The notes beneath the pieces are model-generated. The model ran no database searches and had not been told where the DNA came from. It saw only the letters and a program-made list of their open reading frames with translations. From Desulfovibrio ferrophilus (GTDB taxonomy: Bacteria; Desulfobacterota; Desulfovibrionia; Desulfovibrionales; Desulfovibrionaceae), in assembly GCF_003966735.1 (NCBI RefSeq), contig NZ_AP017378.1, positions 558,001-622,000 of the forward strand: a stretch of DNA of 64,000 nt. Reading direction: 5' to 3'. The position numbers were made by a program, and so were the translations under genes. Below are positions 43,227 through 50,896 of the stretch, one piece after another (the stretch's first letter is position 1; each line of letters opens with the position of its first letter).

Positions 43227-43262
43227 CCTTTTTAAAGTGAGCCTGATATATCCTTCTGTGGA

Positions 43263-44111
43263 CTAGATGGACGGTCCGGGGTCGTCCGAATTCGATATAT
43301 CATAGTTGGAATCATCCGAGTCGAAAGACGTCTCATCCTTGCTTGAGGACTTGTCGAGGTCGATCATCTGCACACCGGTGGTGTATTCCATTGTTTTGTA
43401 GGAAGTTATTCCTCTGATTTTTTTGATGATATCGGCCATTTCGACGACACTCTGCTTGAGTGAGGCTACGGCCTTTCCAAAGTCTTCATCCAGTTCGTTT
43501 TTGCTGGCAATGTAGTCCACATCACCCAGAGCATATTGTAAGGGTTGGCTGAGTTCGTGGCAGGTTGCGGCCGCCAGTTCAAGCACGCCTTGCATCTTTT
43601 CCTTTTCGGCTCGTTCCTGCTCGGCGATTTTTATCTGAATAAGCATCTCGTTCAGGAGATTGGAGTTCTCCTCCTGTGCCATTTTTGCCTCTTCCATATC
43701 CACCAGTAACTTTTCGATTTCCAACACTTTTTCATTGTAGGCGGTAATGTCCTGAAATACGAAAAGTTCAACGTCCTGCATTTGATCATGAAAATCATCT
43801 GTCGCGTGACTTAGGGTGTGAAACCTGAAAAAGGCGATTTCACCATCGGGGCGTTGCAGTTCGATCATGTCTGAAATGCAGTAGGGTGCCCCTCGCGAAT
43901 GTGCATTCTGTTCACGATATTCCAGAATATCCTGCCGGAGGTTTTCAAGGACCTCTGGTGGTTTGCAGGCATCCTTGTCGCAACCCAGAAATTGGCAAAT
44001 CCTGTGGTTAAGACACCTGACTTCATCTCCCTTGATCAGGACGATTCCTATGATATCGTTGTCTGATAGCAAGTTCAGAATCTGTTTATGGTCGATTTGG
44101 ATGCTACCCAT
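43263..44111 (-). CDS. PAS protein with kinase dimerisation helix but no ATPase domain
   Basis: 282 residues; AGGAG before the ATG. PAS domain (about 5-130, ending LFVFQDITAYNEKV), a coiled coil (about 130-175), then an H-box-like segment ELAAATCHELSQPLQYALGDVDYI and a second helix ending IRGITSYKTMEY. The protein stops after an acidic Ser/Asp tail with no N or G boxes. It is too short for an HATPase domain, so it may be a phosphotransfer or dominant-interaction partner of another kinase. Confidence 0.82.
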   Translation of the reverse strand: MGSIQIDHKQILNLLSDNDIIGIVLIKGDEVRCLNHRICQFLGCDKDACKPPEVLENLRQDILEYREQNAHSRGAPYCISDMIELQRPDGEIAFFRFHTLSHATDDFHDQMQDVELFVFQDITAYNEKVLEIEKLLVDMEEAKMAQEENSNLLNEMLIQIKIAEQERAEKEKMQGVLELAAATCHELSQPLQYALGDVDYIASKNELDEDFGKAVASLKQSVVEMADIIKKIRGITSYKTMEYTTGVQMIDLDKSSSKDETSFDSDDSNYDISNSDDPGPSI

Positions 44112-44177
44112 CTTGCTCCTGCCGTGCAGATGATTGCGATATTTACCTAACCGTTAGCACATGATTGCTCCGTTGGG

Positions 44178-44915
44178 CTAGTTCTGTAATGGATCTGGTG
44201 TCCTGGGTGAAAGCAATGCGCGAGGTCCTTTAGGCACATCGCGCGTTGCTTGGATATCAGATGACTGCTGATTGGTTATCGCTTCGCTGGGGCATATTTC
44301 ATAGCAGGCTCCGCATTCAAGGCATTGGGTATGGTCAATTTTGAACAGTGTCTCATTCAGGGTAACAGCTCCGACCGGACAAACTTCAGCACATTGACCG
44401 CATGCAATGCAGTTGTCGTTAACCGCGAACATGGGCGCGGTGATTGTTGCCTTGCCAAATGAGAATCGGCGTCGACGCGGTGGTGTCTGCGAGAGGTCAA
44501 AAATTTCTCCTGTTCCATTTTCCATGACAAAGGTTTCAAGAATATACCGTTTTTCACCAGGATAGAGATCGTTCATCACTGGGTTGGCAAGAAACAAACG
44601 ATCCAGTTCATCACGGCTGTCTGTGAAGCGAATCTTTCCGCTGACACGGTACATGATGTAGTCGGAGCCCATACCAACGATAGCCAGACTGGGATTGTTT
44701 TTCAGCTGGTGATAGAAGGCCTTGCCACGTCCGGTGAGAAAAGACAGGCGATTGTCTTCTGCCAGCATGAGATCAATGATGCGTGCTGCAGGATTGCCAT
44801 TATGCACAGTTGCCAAGGTGACGGATTTGATTTTGCGTAGTTCCGTGAAGGCCTTGGTTGTGAGTTCTTCATTGTTGGCGTCGAGAGACAGTCCGGCAAT
44901 GGTTGAGTTGGTCAT
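44178..44915 (-). CDS. Flavin (PNPOx-like) / 2x[4Fe-4S] ferredoxin fusion protein
   Basis: 245 residues. N-terminal pyridoxamine-5'-phosphate-oxidase-like split barrel (about 15-150): KSVTLATVHNGNPAARIIDLML, LSFLTGRGKAFYHQLKNNP and YRVSGKIRF. C-terminal dicluster ferredoxin (about 165-225): CIACGQCAEVCP and CLECGACYEICP. It probably shuttles electrons between iron-sulfur clusters and a bound flavin or small substrate. Its ATG overlaps the TGA of a 51-codon gene by ATGA, and the pair lies downstream of a MarR gene with a palindromic operator between. Confidence 0.9.
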   Translation of the reverse strand: MTNSTIAGLSLDANNEELTTKAFTELRKIKSVTLATVHNGNPAARIIDLMLAEDNRLSFLTGRGKAFYHQLKNNPSLAIVGMGSDYIMYRVSGKIRFTDSRDELDRLFLANPVMNDLYPGEKRYILETFVMENGTGEIFDLSQTPPRRRRFSFGKATITAPMFAVNDNCIACGQCAEVCPVGAVTLNETLFKIDHTQCLECGACYEICPSEAITNQQSSDIQATRDVPKGPRALLSPRTPDPLQN

Positions 44916-45067
44916 GAGTGGCTCCTGTTCTTGAATGTTGCGAGTATTTGCAGCCCGAGGTTCACCATTCTTTTGGCGATGGAGGTCTTGGCATGTTTGA
45001 GTGGCGGAGGCAATGGTACTGCCAGAGCGGCTTCGACACTCAACCCGGCGATAGTGGAATTTTGCAT
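44912..45067 (-). CDS. 51-residue peptide gene coupled to the flavin/ferredoxin gene
   Basis: ATG at 45067 with AAGGAAAG ten bases upstream; it ends in TGA overlapping the next ATG (ATGA). The N-terminus MQNSTIAGLSVEAA closely mirrors that of the downstream protein (MTNSTIAGLSLDAN), while codons differ at many synonymous positions. The rest (PLPPPLKHAKTSIAKRM ... LQILATFKN) is basic and unlike the downstream protein. I do not recognise a family. Possible roles: a leader that couples translation, or a small partner protein. Supported by start site, coupling and position right after the operator. Confidence 0.6.
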   Translation of the reverse strand: MQNSTIAGLSVEAALAVPLPPPLKHAKTSIAKRMVNLGLQILATFKNRSHS

Positions 45068-45081
45068 GGACTTTCCTTTTG

Positions 45082-45095
45082 GTTCGTATACGAAC
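45082..45095. promoter_or_regulatory. MarR operator O1
   Basis: Perfect 14-bp palindrome GTTCGTATACGAAC, 15 bases before the 51-codon gene. Shares its half-site AGTTCG/GTTCG with O2 upstream of the MarR gene. Confidence 0.75.
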
Positions 45096-45116
45096 TAATT
45101 TTGCAAATAAAAAATA

Positions 45117-45557
45117 TCAGTTCGTGAAATTTGACTCTACTTGCTCAAGCAGATCGATGAGTAGTGCGCGCTGTTCGGCTGGCATGATTCCGTAGAAAGT
45201 GGAGAGCAATTGCGTTGATATTTCATCGAAATCTTTCTGTATCTCTACTCCCCGAGGCGCAAGGGCAACAAGAGTGACTCGTCCGTCATCGGTGCTGCGA
45301 ACCCTTGAGATGTAGCCGTGTTTCTCCAGAGTACGTATCATCACCGTTACGGTGGATTTTGCCCGTCCCGTGAATTCAACGATCGATTTCATGGGCACCG
45401 GTCCTTGGTTGGCATACAGGCAAGCGAGGACGGACCCGTGAGCTGGCACAAGGCCTGACATGCCTCGTGCAGAAAGCTCTGCTTCGATAATGGCATTGGC
45501 CTGGGAACGAATTCGGGAGATTCGTGATAGGGCAGAAGCGGTTCGTTTGTTGAACAT
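45117..45557 (-). CDS. MarR-family transcriptional regulator
   Basis: 146 residues, typical length. Winged helix-turn-helix: VPMKSIVEFTGRAKSTVTVMIRTLEKHGYISRVRSTDDGRVTLVALAPRG. Helical ends form the dimer (ALSRISRIRSQANAIIEAEL; ALLIDLLEQVESNF). No cysteine sensor is obvious. A palindrome sits just upstream (O2) and another downstream before the flavin/ferredoxin unit (O1), so it probably represses itself and that unit. No Shine-Dalgarno is visible before the ATG; a TTGACT-18-TAAACA promoter would start transcription about at the ATG. Confidence 0.92.
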   Translation of the reverse strand: MFNKRTASALSRISRIRSQANAIIEAELSARGMSGLVPAHGSVLACLYANQGPVPMKSIVEFTGRAKSTVTVMIRTLEKHGYISRVRSTDDGRVTLVALAPRGVEIQKDFDEISTQLLSTFYGIMPAEQRALLIDLLEQVESNFTN

Positions 45558-45562
45558 GAGAT

Positions 45563-45592
45563 TGTTTAGTTCGTATGCGAACTAAAAGTCAA
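45563..45592 (-). promoter_or_regulatory. marR promoter overlapped by operator O2
   Basis: TTGACT (45587-45592), 18-base spacer, TAAACA (45563-45568). The 22-bp palindrome 45565-45586 (arms TTTAGTTCG / CGAACTAAA, 4-base centre) fills the spacer, so bound regulator would block polymerase. Confidence 0.65.
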
Positions 45593-45684
45593 CATGATTT
45601 ATGAGTAGATTTCAGCAGCCGTTTGCAACGGCATTATGGTTGGGGTATTCTTTGAGTCTGGAGAGATATCGACAGGAGGATACA

Positions 45685-45894
45685 ATGCCTACAGAACGCT
45701 GTCCCAAGAGCCCAAATCACGAGCATTGCTGGCATGGCGATCCAGTACCAGACTACACGCGCGACAAGCCCTATCGTCATTCCTGTTGCTGGTGCGGCGA
45801 GGAGTATTTTGAGGAAGGCTACAACAAGGAAGAAGTTCCTGCCCATGGAAACTGCCGGGATGGATCGTGCAGGGAAGTAGGACCACAAAGTTAG
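45685..45894 (+). CDS. Small Cys/His-rich protein
   Basis: 69 residues from the ATG at 45685, with AGGAGG eight bases upstream. Cysteines and histidines suggest a metal site: RCPKSPNHEHCWHG, HSCCWCGEEYFEEG and HGNCRDGSC. No family recognised. It converges with the next gene, overlapping its end by four bases. Confidence 0.7.
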   Translation: MPTERCPKSPNHEHCWHGDPVPDYTRDKPYRHSCCWCGEEYFEEGYNKEEVPAHGNCRDGSCREVGPQS

Positions 45895-46244
45895 CTGAGC
45901 AGGTGGGGGTGCTTCTGTCGTCTGGCTTCGCGTTCGTCAGCTCGCTGTTCGGCGATACGAAGGAATTTTTGATAGTCACTGTCGGGGTGCAGGTTCAGAA
46001 GCTTGACCAGAACTCTGGTCTGTTGTTCCTGACGTCGGGAGAGTTCTCTGAATTGCCTGTTCCAGCGCAACATCATCAAGAAGAGCAGGAGTACGAACAG
46101 GGGCATTAAATCTTGGATGATACTGTAGCCATTGCTCAGAATCAGCATCACGCTGTCAATATAGGGCCTGGCTGCATCCATCGCAGTGCTTGTGGCTTCT
46201 ACGGCAAACTGCGTCTTGGCGCTGATCGTTGCAGGGGCATTCAT
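45891..46244 (-). CDS. Hypothetical single-pass membrane protein
   Basis: 117 residues from the ATG at 46244 (GGAG upstream); an ATG at 46283 has no such site. One strong membrane helix (LMPLFVLLLFLMMLRW, about 46-61), then a basic, Arg/Gln-rich cytoplasmic tail (RELSRRQEQQTRVLVKLLN). No family recognised. Confidence 0.65.
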   Translation of the reverse strand: MNAPATISAKTQFAVEATSTAMDAARPYIDSVMLILSNGYSIIQDLMPLFVLLLFLMMLRWNRQFRELSRRQEQQTRVLVKLLNLHPDSDYQKFLRIAEQRADEREARRQKHPHLLS

Positions 46245-46349
46245 GTCATGTGTCTCCAAACCGATGTGGGCATTTCGAGACATTTTCTACACAAAATATC
46301 ATAAAAAGGGAAATTTCTGTGTAACCACTGGGAAGCAAAGCTTTTTTAG

Positions 46350-47384
46350 CTAGGCAATTTTGGCTTCAGCAAGGATTTGGATGAGTCGTTTGAATAATTG
46401 GGGGTCGTGCGCACCCTGATCGTCACGGATATGCTTCAGTGCCTCAAAGGGGTGCAGTGGAGGACGATACGCAGTGCCCCTTGTCAGGTTGTCATAGTGA
46501 TTCGCAAGAGAGACGGCCTTGGCATAGAAAGGGATGTCATCCGCCATGGCACCGGAGGGGAACCCACGACCGTCCTCGCGTTCGTGATGGAATAGCACGC
46601 AGTGAATGGCCTCCGGGACCAGTGGAATGGATGCCGAGAGTTGAACTCCAATGGCCGGATGCGAGATGAACATTGTCCGCTCTGCATCTGTGAGGGTGTT
46701 CGGGGCCTTGTCCAGCAGGTTCGAAGGGAGCCTCGTTTTGCCAATATCGTGCAGGATCGCTCCCAGGCAGCAGGCCGTCATCAGCAGGTCATCGGGTTCG
46801 AAGGTATGGAGTATGCAACCCGTGTAGACCATGGTTCCGACACCATGTCCGTACCCCTTGCCGCTTTTAGTGATGAATTTGGAGAGTTCCTTCAGAGCTC
46901 TTGGTTCCTGAAAGAATCTGGTGCTCTGGGAGACGACATCCTCGAATCTTTTGTACCTGATTCGCAGTGTGGTCTTGGGCAGGTTCTGCTCAAAAAAGCC
47001 GCGTGCCATGTCTTGAGTTGTGGTGCTCCACGCCTTGGCTCTTTCCGCTACCGTAATACTCTCATCGTCAAGCAGTTGCCCTAGATTCCTGCGTAGATAT
47101 TCGTCGTAGGCTCTTTTCTGATGCAGTGGGATATAGACCTGATCCACACCTTGGCTTTCCAGCTTTTTGCGGTGTTCAGGGCTGAAACTTTCGCCCTTCC
47201 TGGTATAGAGCACAAACTGGTCATCCTGCCTGAGATAGATGGCGAAATCGGCCCGGGTATTGGCGATGATGTGGTTTGTGGGGAACTGATGAAATGAATC
47301 AGGCCGAATGTCGTTCACGTCGAGTCTCATGGATGAATCGTTATCTATTGTTTCAGGATGTCTGTGATTGGGGAACATTTCCAT
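46350..47384 (-). CDS. HD-GYP domain protein
   Basis: 344 residues. An N-terminal DUF3391-like region (about 15-120: DFAIYLRQDDQFVLYTRKGE) precedes the HD-GYP domain: catalytic HDIGKTRLP near 225, HPAIGVQLS, HHEREDGRGFPSG (GFP in place of GYP) and SLANHYDNLT. The HD pair and following His residues are present, so c-di-GMP hydrolysis is plausible. The H expected in the first helix of the domain is at GYGHGVGT. No strong ribosome site at the ATG. Monocistronic. Confidence 0.87.
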   Translation of the reverse strand: MEMFPNHRHPETIDNDSSMRLDVNDIRPDSFHQFPTNHIIANTRADFAIYLRQDDQFVLYTRKGESFSPEHRKKLESQGVDQVYIPLHQKRAYDEYLRRNLGQLLDDESITVAERAKAWSTTTQDMARGFFEQNLPKTTLRIRYKRFEDVVSQSTRFFQEPRALKELSKFITKSGKGYGHGVGTMVYTGCILHTFEPDDLLMTACCLGAILHDIGKTRLPSNLLDKAPNTLTDAERTMFISHPAIGVQLSASIPLVPEAIHCVLFHHEREDGRGFPSGAMADDIPFYAKAVSLANHYDNLTRGTAYRPPLHPFEALKHIRDDQGAHDPQLFKRLIQILAEAKIA

Positions 47385-47460
47385 GTTTATCCGACAAGAG
47401 CAATGGCTTTTTCAGACGGCAAGGGATGGTTATAGTGAGTGGCGATAGAATCGTTCAGAG

Positions 47461-47489
47461 TTGACGCATGTTCTCGGTGCCCGTATATT
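47461..47489 (+). promoter_or_regulatory. Sigma-70 promoter of azoreductase gene
   Basis: TTGACG (47461-47466), 17-base spacer, TATATT (47484-47489), 61 bases before the ATG. The best promoter match seen in the window. Confidence 0.8.
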
Positions 47490-47550
47490 CAGTAATGAGT
47501 GAAATCTTATGTTGAGATATGAAATGGCGAGTTCTGCCAAGGAGCACATC

Positions 47551-48171
47551 ATGAGCCGATTGTTGTATATCAAGGCTTCTCCTCGAGAGGAGCGCTCGCA
47601 TTCCATTGCCGTGGCCGATGCCTTTTCGGAAGCCTGGAAGGAGGCTAATGCTGGAGGCGAGGTGGTCATCAAGAATATTTTTGAGGAGGATCTTCCTCCT
47701 TTTGATGGCTTCAGGGTCCAGGCCAAGTACAATATCATGCACGGCAAGGAACATTCAGCCGAGCAGAAGCAGGCCTGGGAGGAGATTGAGAAGCTGATTG
47801 CAGAGTTCAAGTCCTTTGACCGTTTTGTGTTTGCGGTTCCCATGTGGAATTTCTCCATTCCCTACCGACTCAAGCAATACATCGATCTTATTGTACAACC
47901 CGGCTATACATTCGGGATGAACGAGACCGGATATTTCGGGATGGTGGAAGGAGCCAAGGCACTGACCGTCTACGCCAGCGGCGGGGAGTATCAGGAAGGG
48001 AATCCATTGGAGACCTTTAACTTCCAATCAACCTACCTGCGTTCGGTCCTCGGGTTTATGGGCATTACCGATGTCATTGAGATCGAACCCCGGGGAACCC
48101 TGATGGATTCGCGTGAGGCGAACAGAGAACAGGCGCTGGGTGAGGCTCGGGAGATTGCCAAGACCTTCTAG
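47551..48171 (+). CDS. azoR: FMN-dependent NADH-azoreductase / flavodoxin-fold quinone reductase
   Basis: 206 residues from the ATG at 47551 (AAGGAG upstream). Flavodoxin-like fold of the AzoR group: LLYIKASPREERSHSIAVADAF (phosphate loop), VFAVPMWNFSIPYRLKQYIDLI (flavin-binding MWNF motif) and ALTVYASGGEYQ. It reduces azo dyes in vitro; quinones or electrophiles are likelier natural substrates. Strong promoter and terminator indicate a single-gene transcript. Confidence 0.92.
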   Translation: MSRLLYIKASPREERSHSIAVADAFSEAWKEANAGGEVVIKNIFEEDLPPFDGFRVQAKYNIMHGKEHSAEQKQAWEEIEKLIAEFKSFDRFVFAVPMWNFSIPYRLKQYIDLIVQPGYTFGMNETGYFGMVEGAKALTVYASGGEYQEGNPLETFNFQSTYLRSVLGFMGITDVIEIEPRGTLMDSREANREQALGEAREIAKTF

Positions 48172-48190
48172 CGATTCCTTGCTTATAAAG

Positions 48191-48222
48191 AAAGGCCGCC
48201 GTGCAAATGCACGGCGGCCTTT
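48191..48222. terminator. Bidirectional intrinsic terminator
   Basis: A3 GGCCGCCGTGCA, AA loop, TGCACGGCGGCC T3. It lies between the converging azoR and fadD genes. Confidence 0.9.
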
Positions 48223-48244
48223 ATAATTGTCGAAGAGGCTGGTG

Positions 48245-50068
48245 CTATTTGTCTTGGGGCTTGGTCTCCATCTCCACGTCGGTGGAGGCCTCTTCCTTCT
48301 CCATCTGGAGCTCTTCGGCTGCCAGGTTGACTTCTGCTTCTTCGGCCTGCTGGGCAGCCTTTCGTGCGGCTAGTTTCTCCGCCTTATCTCTTATCTTTTC
48401 TTCTTCCTCGGCACGCAGTGCTCGGCGGAGGACCTTGCCGACCATGGTTTTGGGGAGTTCGTCGCGGAACTCCACCTGGCGAGGCAGTTTGTACTTGGCC
48501 AATTTCTGGCGGCAGAAGGAAATGACTTCACTCTTGGTCATTTCATAGCCTTCGTGGAGTACGACATAGGCCTTGACGATTTCACCGCGGGATGGGTGAC
48601 GGATACCGACAGCCACGGCATCTTTGATCTTCTCGTGCTCGTATAGAACTTCGTCGATCTCACGGGGGTAGATATTGTACCCACTGGAAATGATCAGATC
48701 TTTCTTGCGGTCCACGATGAAGAAGTAGCCTTCCTCGTCCATGGTGGCGATATCGCCGGTATAGAGCCAGCCGTTACGCAGGACGTTAGCTGTTTCGTCA
48801 GGACGATTCCAGTAGCCCTTCATGACCTGTGGCCCGCGGATGATCAGCTCTCCTTTCTTGCCGGGAGGCATGGGCACTTGGCCCACGTCCATGTCCACGA
48901 TCTGACAGTCAGTGTCCGGCATGGGGAGGCCGATGGAACCGAATTTCTTGACTCCGCCCAGGGGGTTGAAATGCGTGGCTGGTGAAGCTTCAGTCAGGCC
49001 GTAGCCTTCCACGATTTCACAGTTGGCGACCTTCTTGAATTGTTCAAGAGTTTCGACCGGAATGGGGGCGGACCCGGAGACGCACACGTCCAGGGACTTG
49101 AAGTCCTTGGGCGCGATATTCTTCTGGTGGAGCAGGGCCGCGTACACCGCCGGTGCTCCGGGGAAGATCGTGGGTTTGTTTTTCTTGATGACCTTCAGCA
49201 GGTCCTGCGGCACGAAGCGCGGAACGGGCAGCATGGTCGCGCCGATACTGGTGGGTAGATTAAGGCCCACGGTAAGGCCGTATATGTGAAAGAACGGCAG
49301 AACGTTCACAAAGGATTCGTGGCGATCGCCCAGGCTATGCAGCATCTGATGTGCCTGCTGGACGTTGGCGGTCATGTTGCTGTGGGTGATGACAACGCCC
49401 TTGGAGATGCCCGTGGTGCCACCGGTGTATTGCAGCAGTGCGGTATCCTGGCGCGGGTCCGCCGGGGGGCGGCTGATGCGTTCGTTGCCCTTGAGCATGC
49501 TCTTCCAAGGCAGGATGTGCTTGCCGTCGATGGGCACATCCATGAACAGATTGTTCTTCTTGGCCTTGAATTTGTAGAGCTTGTTCAGGGGAAAGCCCAG
49601 TCCGTCACTGATGGAGGTGACGATGAATTTTTTTACAGGCAACCGGTCCTTGACGGCCTTGATCTTGGGCCAGAGGTGGTCCAGAACGATCATGGTTTTG
49701 CAGTTGGCATCACCCAACTGGTGGATCAGTTCCTTCTCCATGTACAAGGGGTTGGTCATGACGCAGATGGCGCCGGACTTGAGCACTCCCCAATAGGCAA
49801 TGATGGTTTGCGGCAGATTGGGCAGCATCACGGAGACGCGGTCTCCGGGTTGGATCCCGAGGTGTCGCAAGTTGGCTGCCATGATCTCGGCTGTTTTGTG
49901 CAGAGTCTTGTAGTTCATCTTCCAGTTTCGGAAGACGATGGCGTTGCGCCTTGGATAGTTTTTAGCGGCCCGGTCAAGGTATTCGAACACGGGGATGTGT
50001 TCGTAGTTGACATTGGGCGACGCTTCTTTGTCGTAATGATCCAGCCATGGCCTGGCGATGTCGGTCAT
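48245..50068 (-). CDS. fadD: Long-chain fatty-acid-CoA ligase
   Basis: 607 residues. AMP-forming ligase motifs: LLQYTGGTTGISKGVVITH (P-loop, about 210-228), VEGYGLTEASPATHFNP, GWLYTGDIATMDEEGYFFIVDRKKDLIISSGYNIYPREID and the C-terminal Lys region PKTMVGKVLRR. It activates fatty acids with ATP and CoA at the inner membrane face. After the normal end (about 550) there is an extra tail of about 55 residues, rich in Glu, Lys and Ala, probably coiled coil, which most FadD proteins lack. Confidence 0.94.
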   Translation of the reverse strand: MTDIARPWLDHYDKEASPNVNYEHIPVFEYLDRAAKNYPRRNAIVFRNWKMNYKTLHKTAEIMAANLRHLGIQPGDRVSVMLPNLPQTIIAYWGVLKSGAICVMTNPLYMEKELIHQLGDANCKTMIVLDHLWPKIKAVKDRLPVKKFIVTSISDGLGFPLNKLYKFKAKKNNLFMDVPIDGKHILPWKSMLKGNERISRPPADPRQDTALLQYTGGTTGISKGVVITHSNMTANVQQAHQMLHSLGDRHESFVNVLPFFHIYGLTVGLNLPTSIGATMLPVPRFVPQDLLKVIKKNKPTIFPGAPAVYAALLHQKNIAPKDFKSLDVCVSGSAPIPVETLEQFKKVANCEIVEGYGLTEASPATHFNPLGGVKKFGSIGLPMPDTDCQIVDMDVGQVPMPPGKKGELIIRGPQVMKGYWNRPDETANVLRNGWLYTGDIATMDEEGYFFIVDRKKDLIISSGYNIYPREIDEVLYEHEKIKDAVAVGIRHPSRGEIVKAYVVLHEGYEMTKSEVISFCRQKLAKYKLPRQVEFRDELPKTMVGKVLRRALRAEEEEKIRDKAEKLAARKAAQQAEEAEVNLAAEELQMEKEEASTDVEMETKPQDK

Positions 50069-50439
50069 GCCTTCCTCGCGAAGAAAATGGTTGGCGCCGG
50101 AGACGGTTCGATTCTGTTCCCGGCGTTAGGGATATTGAATGGATTTGCAGAGGACGATGTCATTGCTCCGCTGTGACCTCACCGCGGCGTTCCCCCACAT
50201 CCCTTGCGGCTTTAAATCATCTGTCAGCAATTGTATAGTCGAACTCTATCCGAGATGGCTTCTTGCCAAGAGAAAATAGTGAGTGACCGGGGCGGCATCG
50301 ACCGATTGAAAAACGGCTTTGTCTTATCATTATAGCGCGGGGGACGGGAGTGCCTCTGAGTGGTCATTTACTTGCGCTTGGCTGTGATTTATGGTTGGTC
50401 ATGAGGGTGTCATACTTGGCACACAAGGAGATTGTGAAA
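50069..50439. other. 371-base intergenic region between fadD and STAS gene
   Basis: Divergent control region with no convincing gene. I see AT-rich patches (around 50205-50240 and 50315-50335) suitable for promoters, but no clear operator palindrome or structured RNA. Confidence 0.5.
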
Positions 50440-50760
50440 ATGAAGATTGATAATGAACAGAGGGGCTCCTGCACACTGATTTCGGTGTCTGGCCGGTTGG
50501 ATGTAGTCTCGGCTCCTGAATTTCAGAAAGCCTGCGTGGAATTGGCCGAACAGGGCAACGGACAAATGGCCGTTGATCTGGGAGGACTGGAGTACATCAG
50601 TTCGGCTGGCCTGCGGAGCGTGCTGTTCCTGGCCAAGAAGCTCAAGGGCTCTGGCGGTGAACTGAAGTTTTGTGGATTGACGGGAATGGTTGAAGAGGTC
50701 TTCCGCGTGTCGGGATTCTACTCCATGTTCACCATCGTTCCCACAGCTGACGATATCTAG
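50440..50760 (+). CDS. STAS-domain anti-sigma-factor antagonist
   Basis: 106 residues from the ATG at 50440 (AAGGAG upstream). STAS fold: LISVSGRLDVVSAPEFQKAC, MAVDLGGLEYISSAGLRSVLFLAKKL (the SSAGLR motif has the phosphorylatable Ser of SpoIIAA-type proteins), and VFRVSGFYSMFTI. It probably works in a partner-switching pathway with a serine kinase and a PP2C phosphatase, neither adjacent. Confidence 0.92.
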   Translation: MKIDNEQRGSCTLISVSGRLDVVSAPEFQKACVELAEQGNGQMAVDLGGLEYISSAGLRSVLFLAKKLKGSGGELKFCGLTGMVEEVFRVSGFYSMFTIVPTADDI

Positions 50761-50830
50761 AAGGTCGTTCCGCACTGTGGTCCGGGGGAACCCCGAGCCG
50801 ATGCGGTTGGACAAGTGGGATGGAAAGTAA

Positions 50831-50869
50831 AGAGTGCTGCCGGAGAGTTTTCCGGCAGCACTCTTTTTT
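50831..50869 (+). terminator. Intrinsic terminator after STAS gene
   Basis: 14-bp stem AGAGTGCTGCCGGA / TCCGGCAGCACTCT, 6-base loop, then T6. May also serve the outer-membrane protein gene on the other strand. Confidence 0.92.
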
Positions 50870-50896
50870 GAGCAAACGAGGTGTCGTCAGTACCCG

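Noticed and set aside
49286-50176. 296-codon plus-strand frame across fadD
   Set aside because: Shadow of fadD; no recognisable domain.
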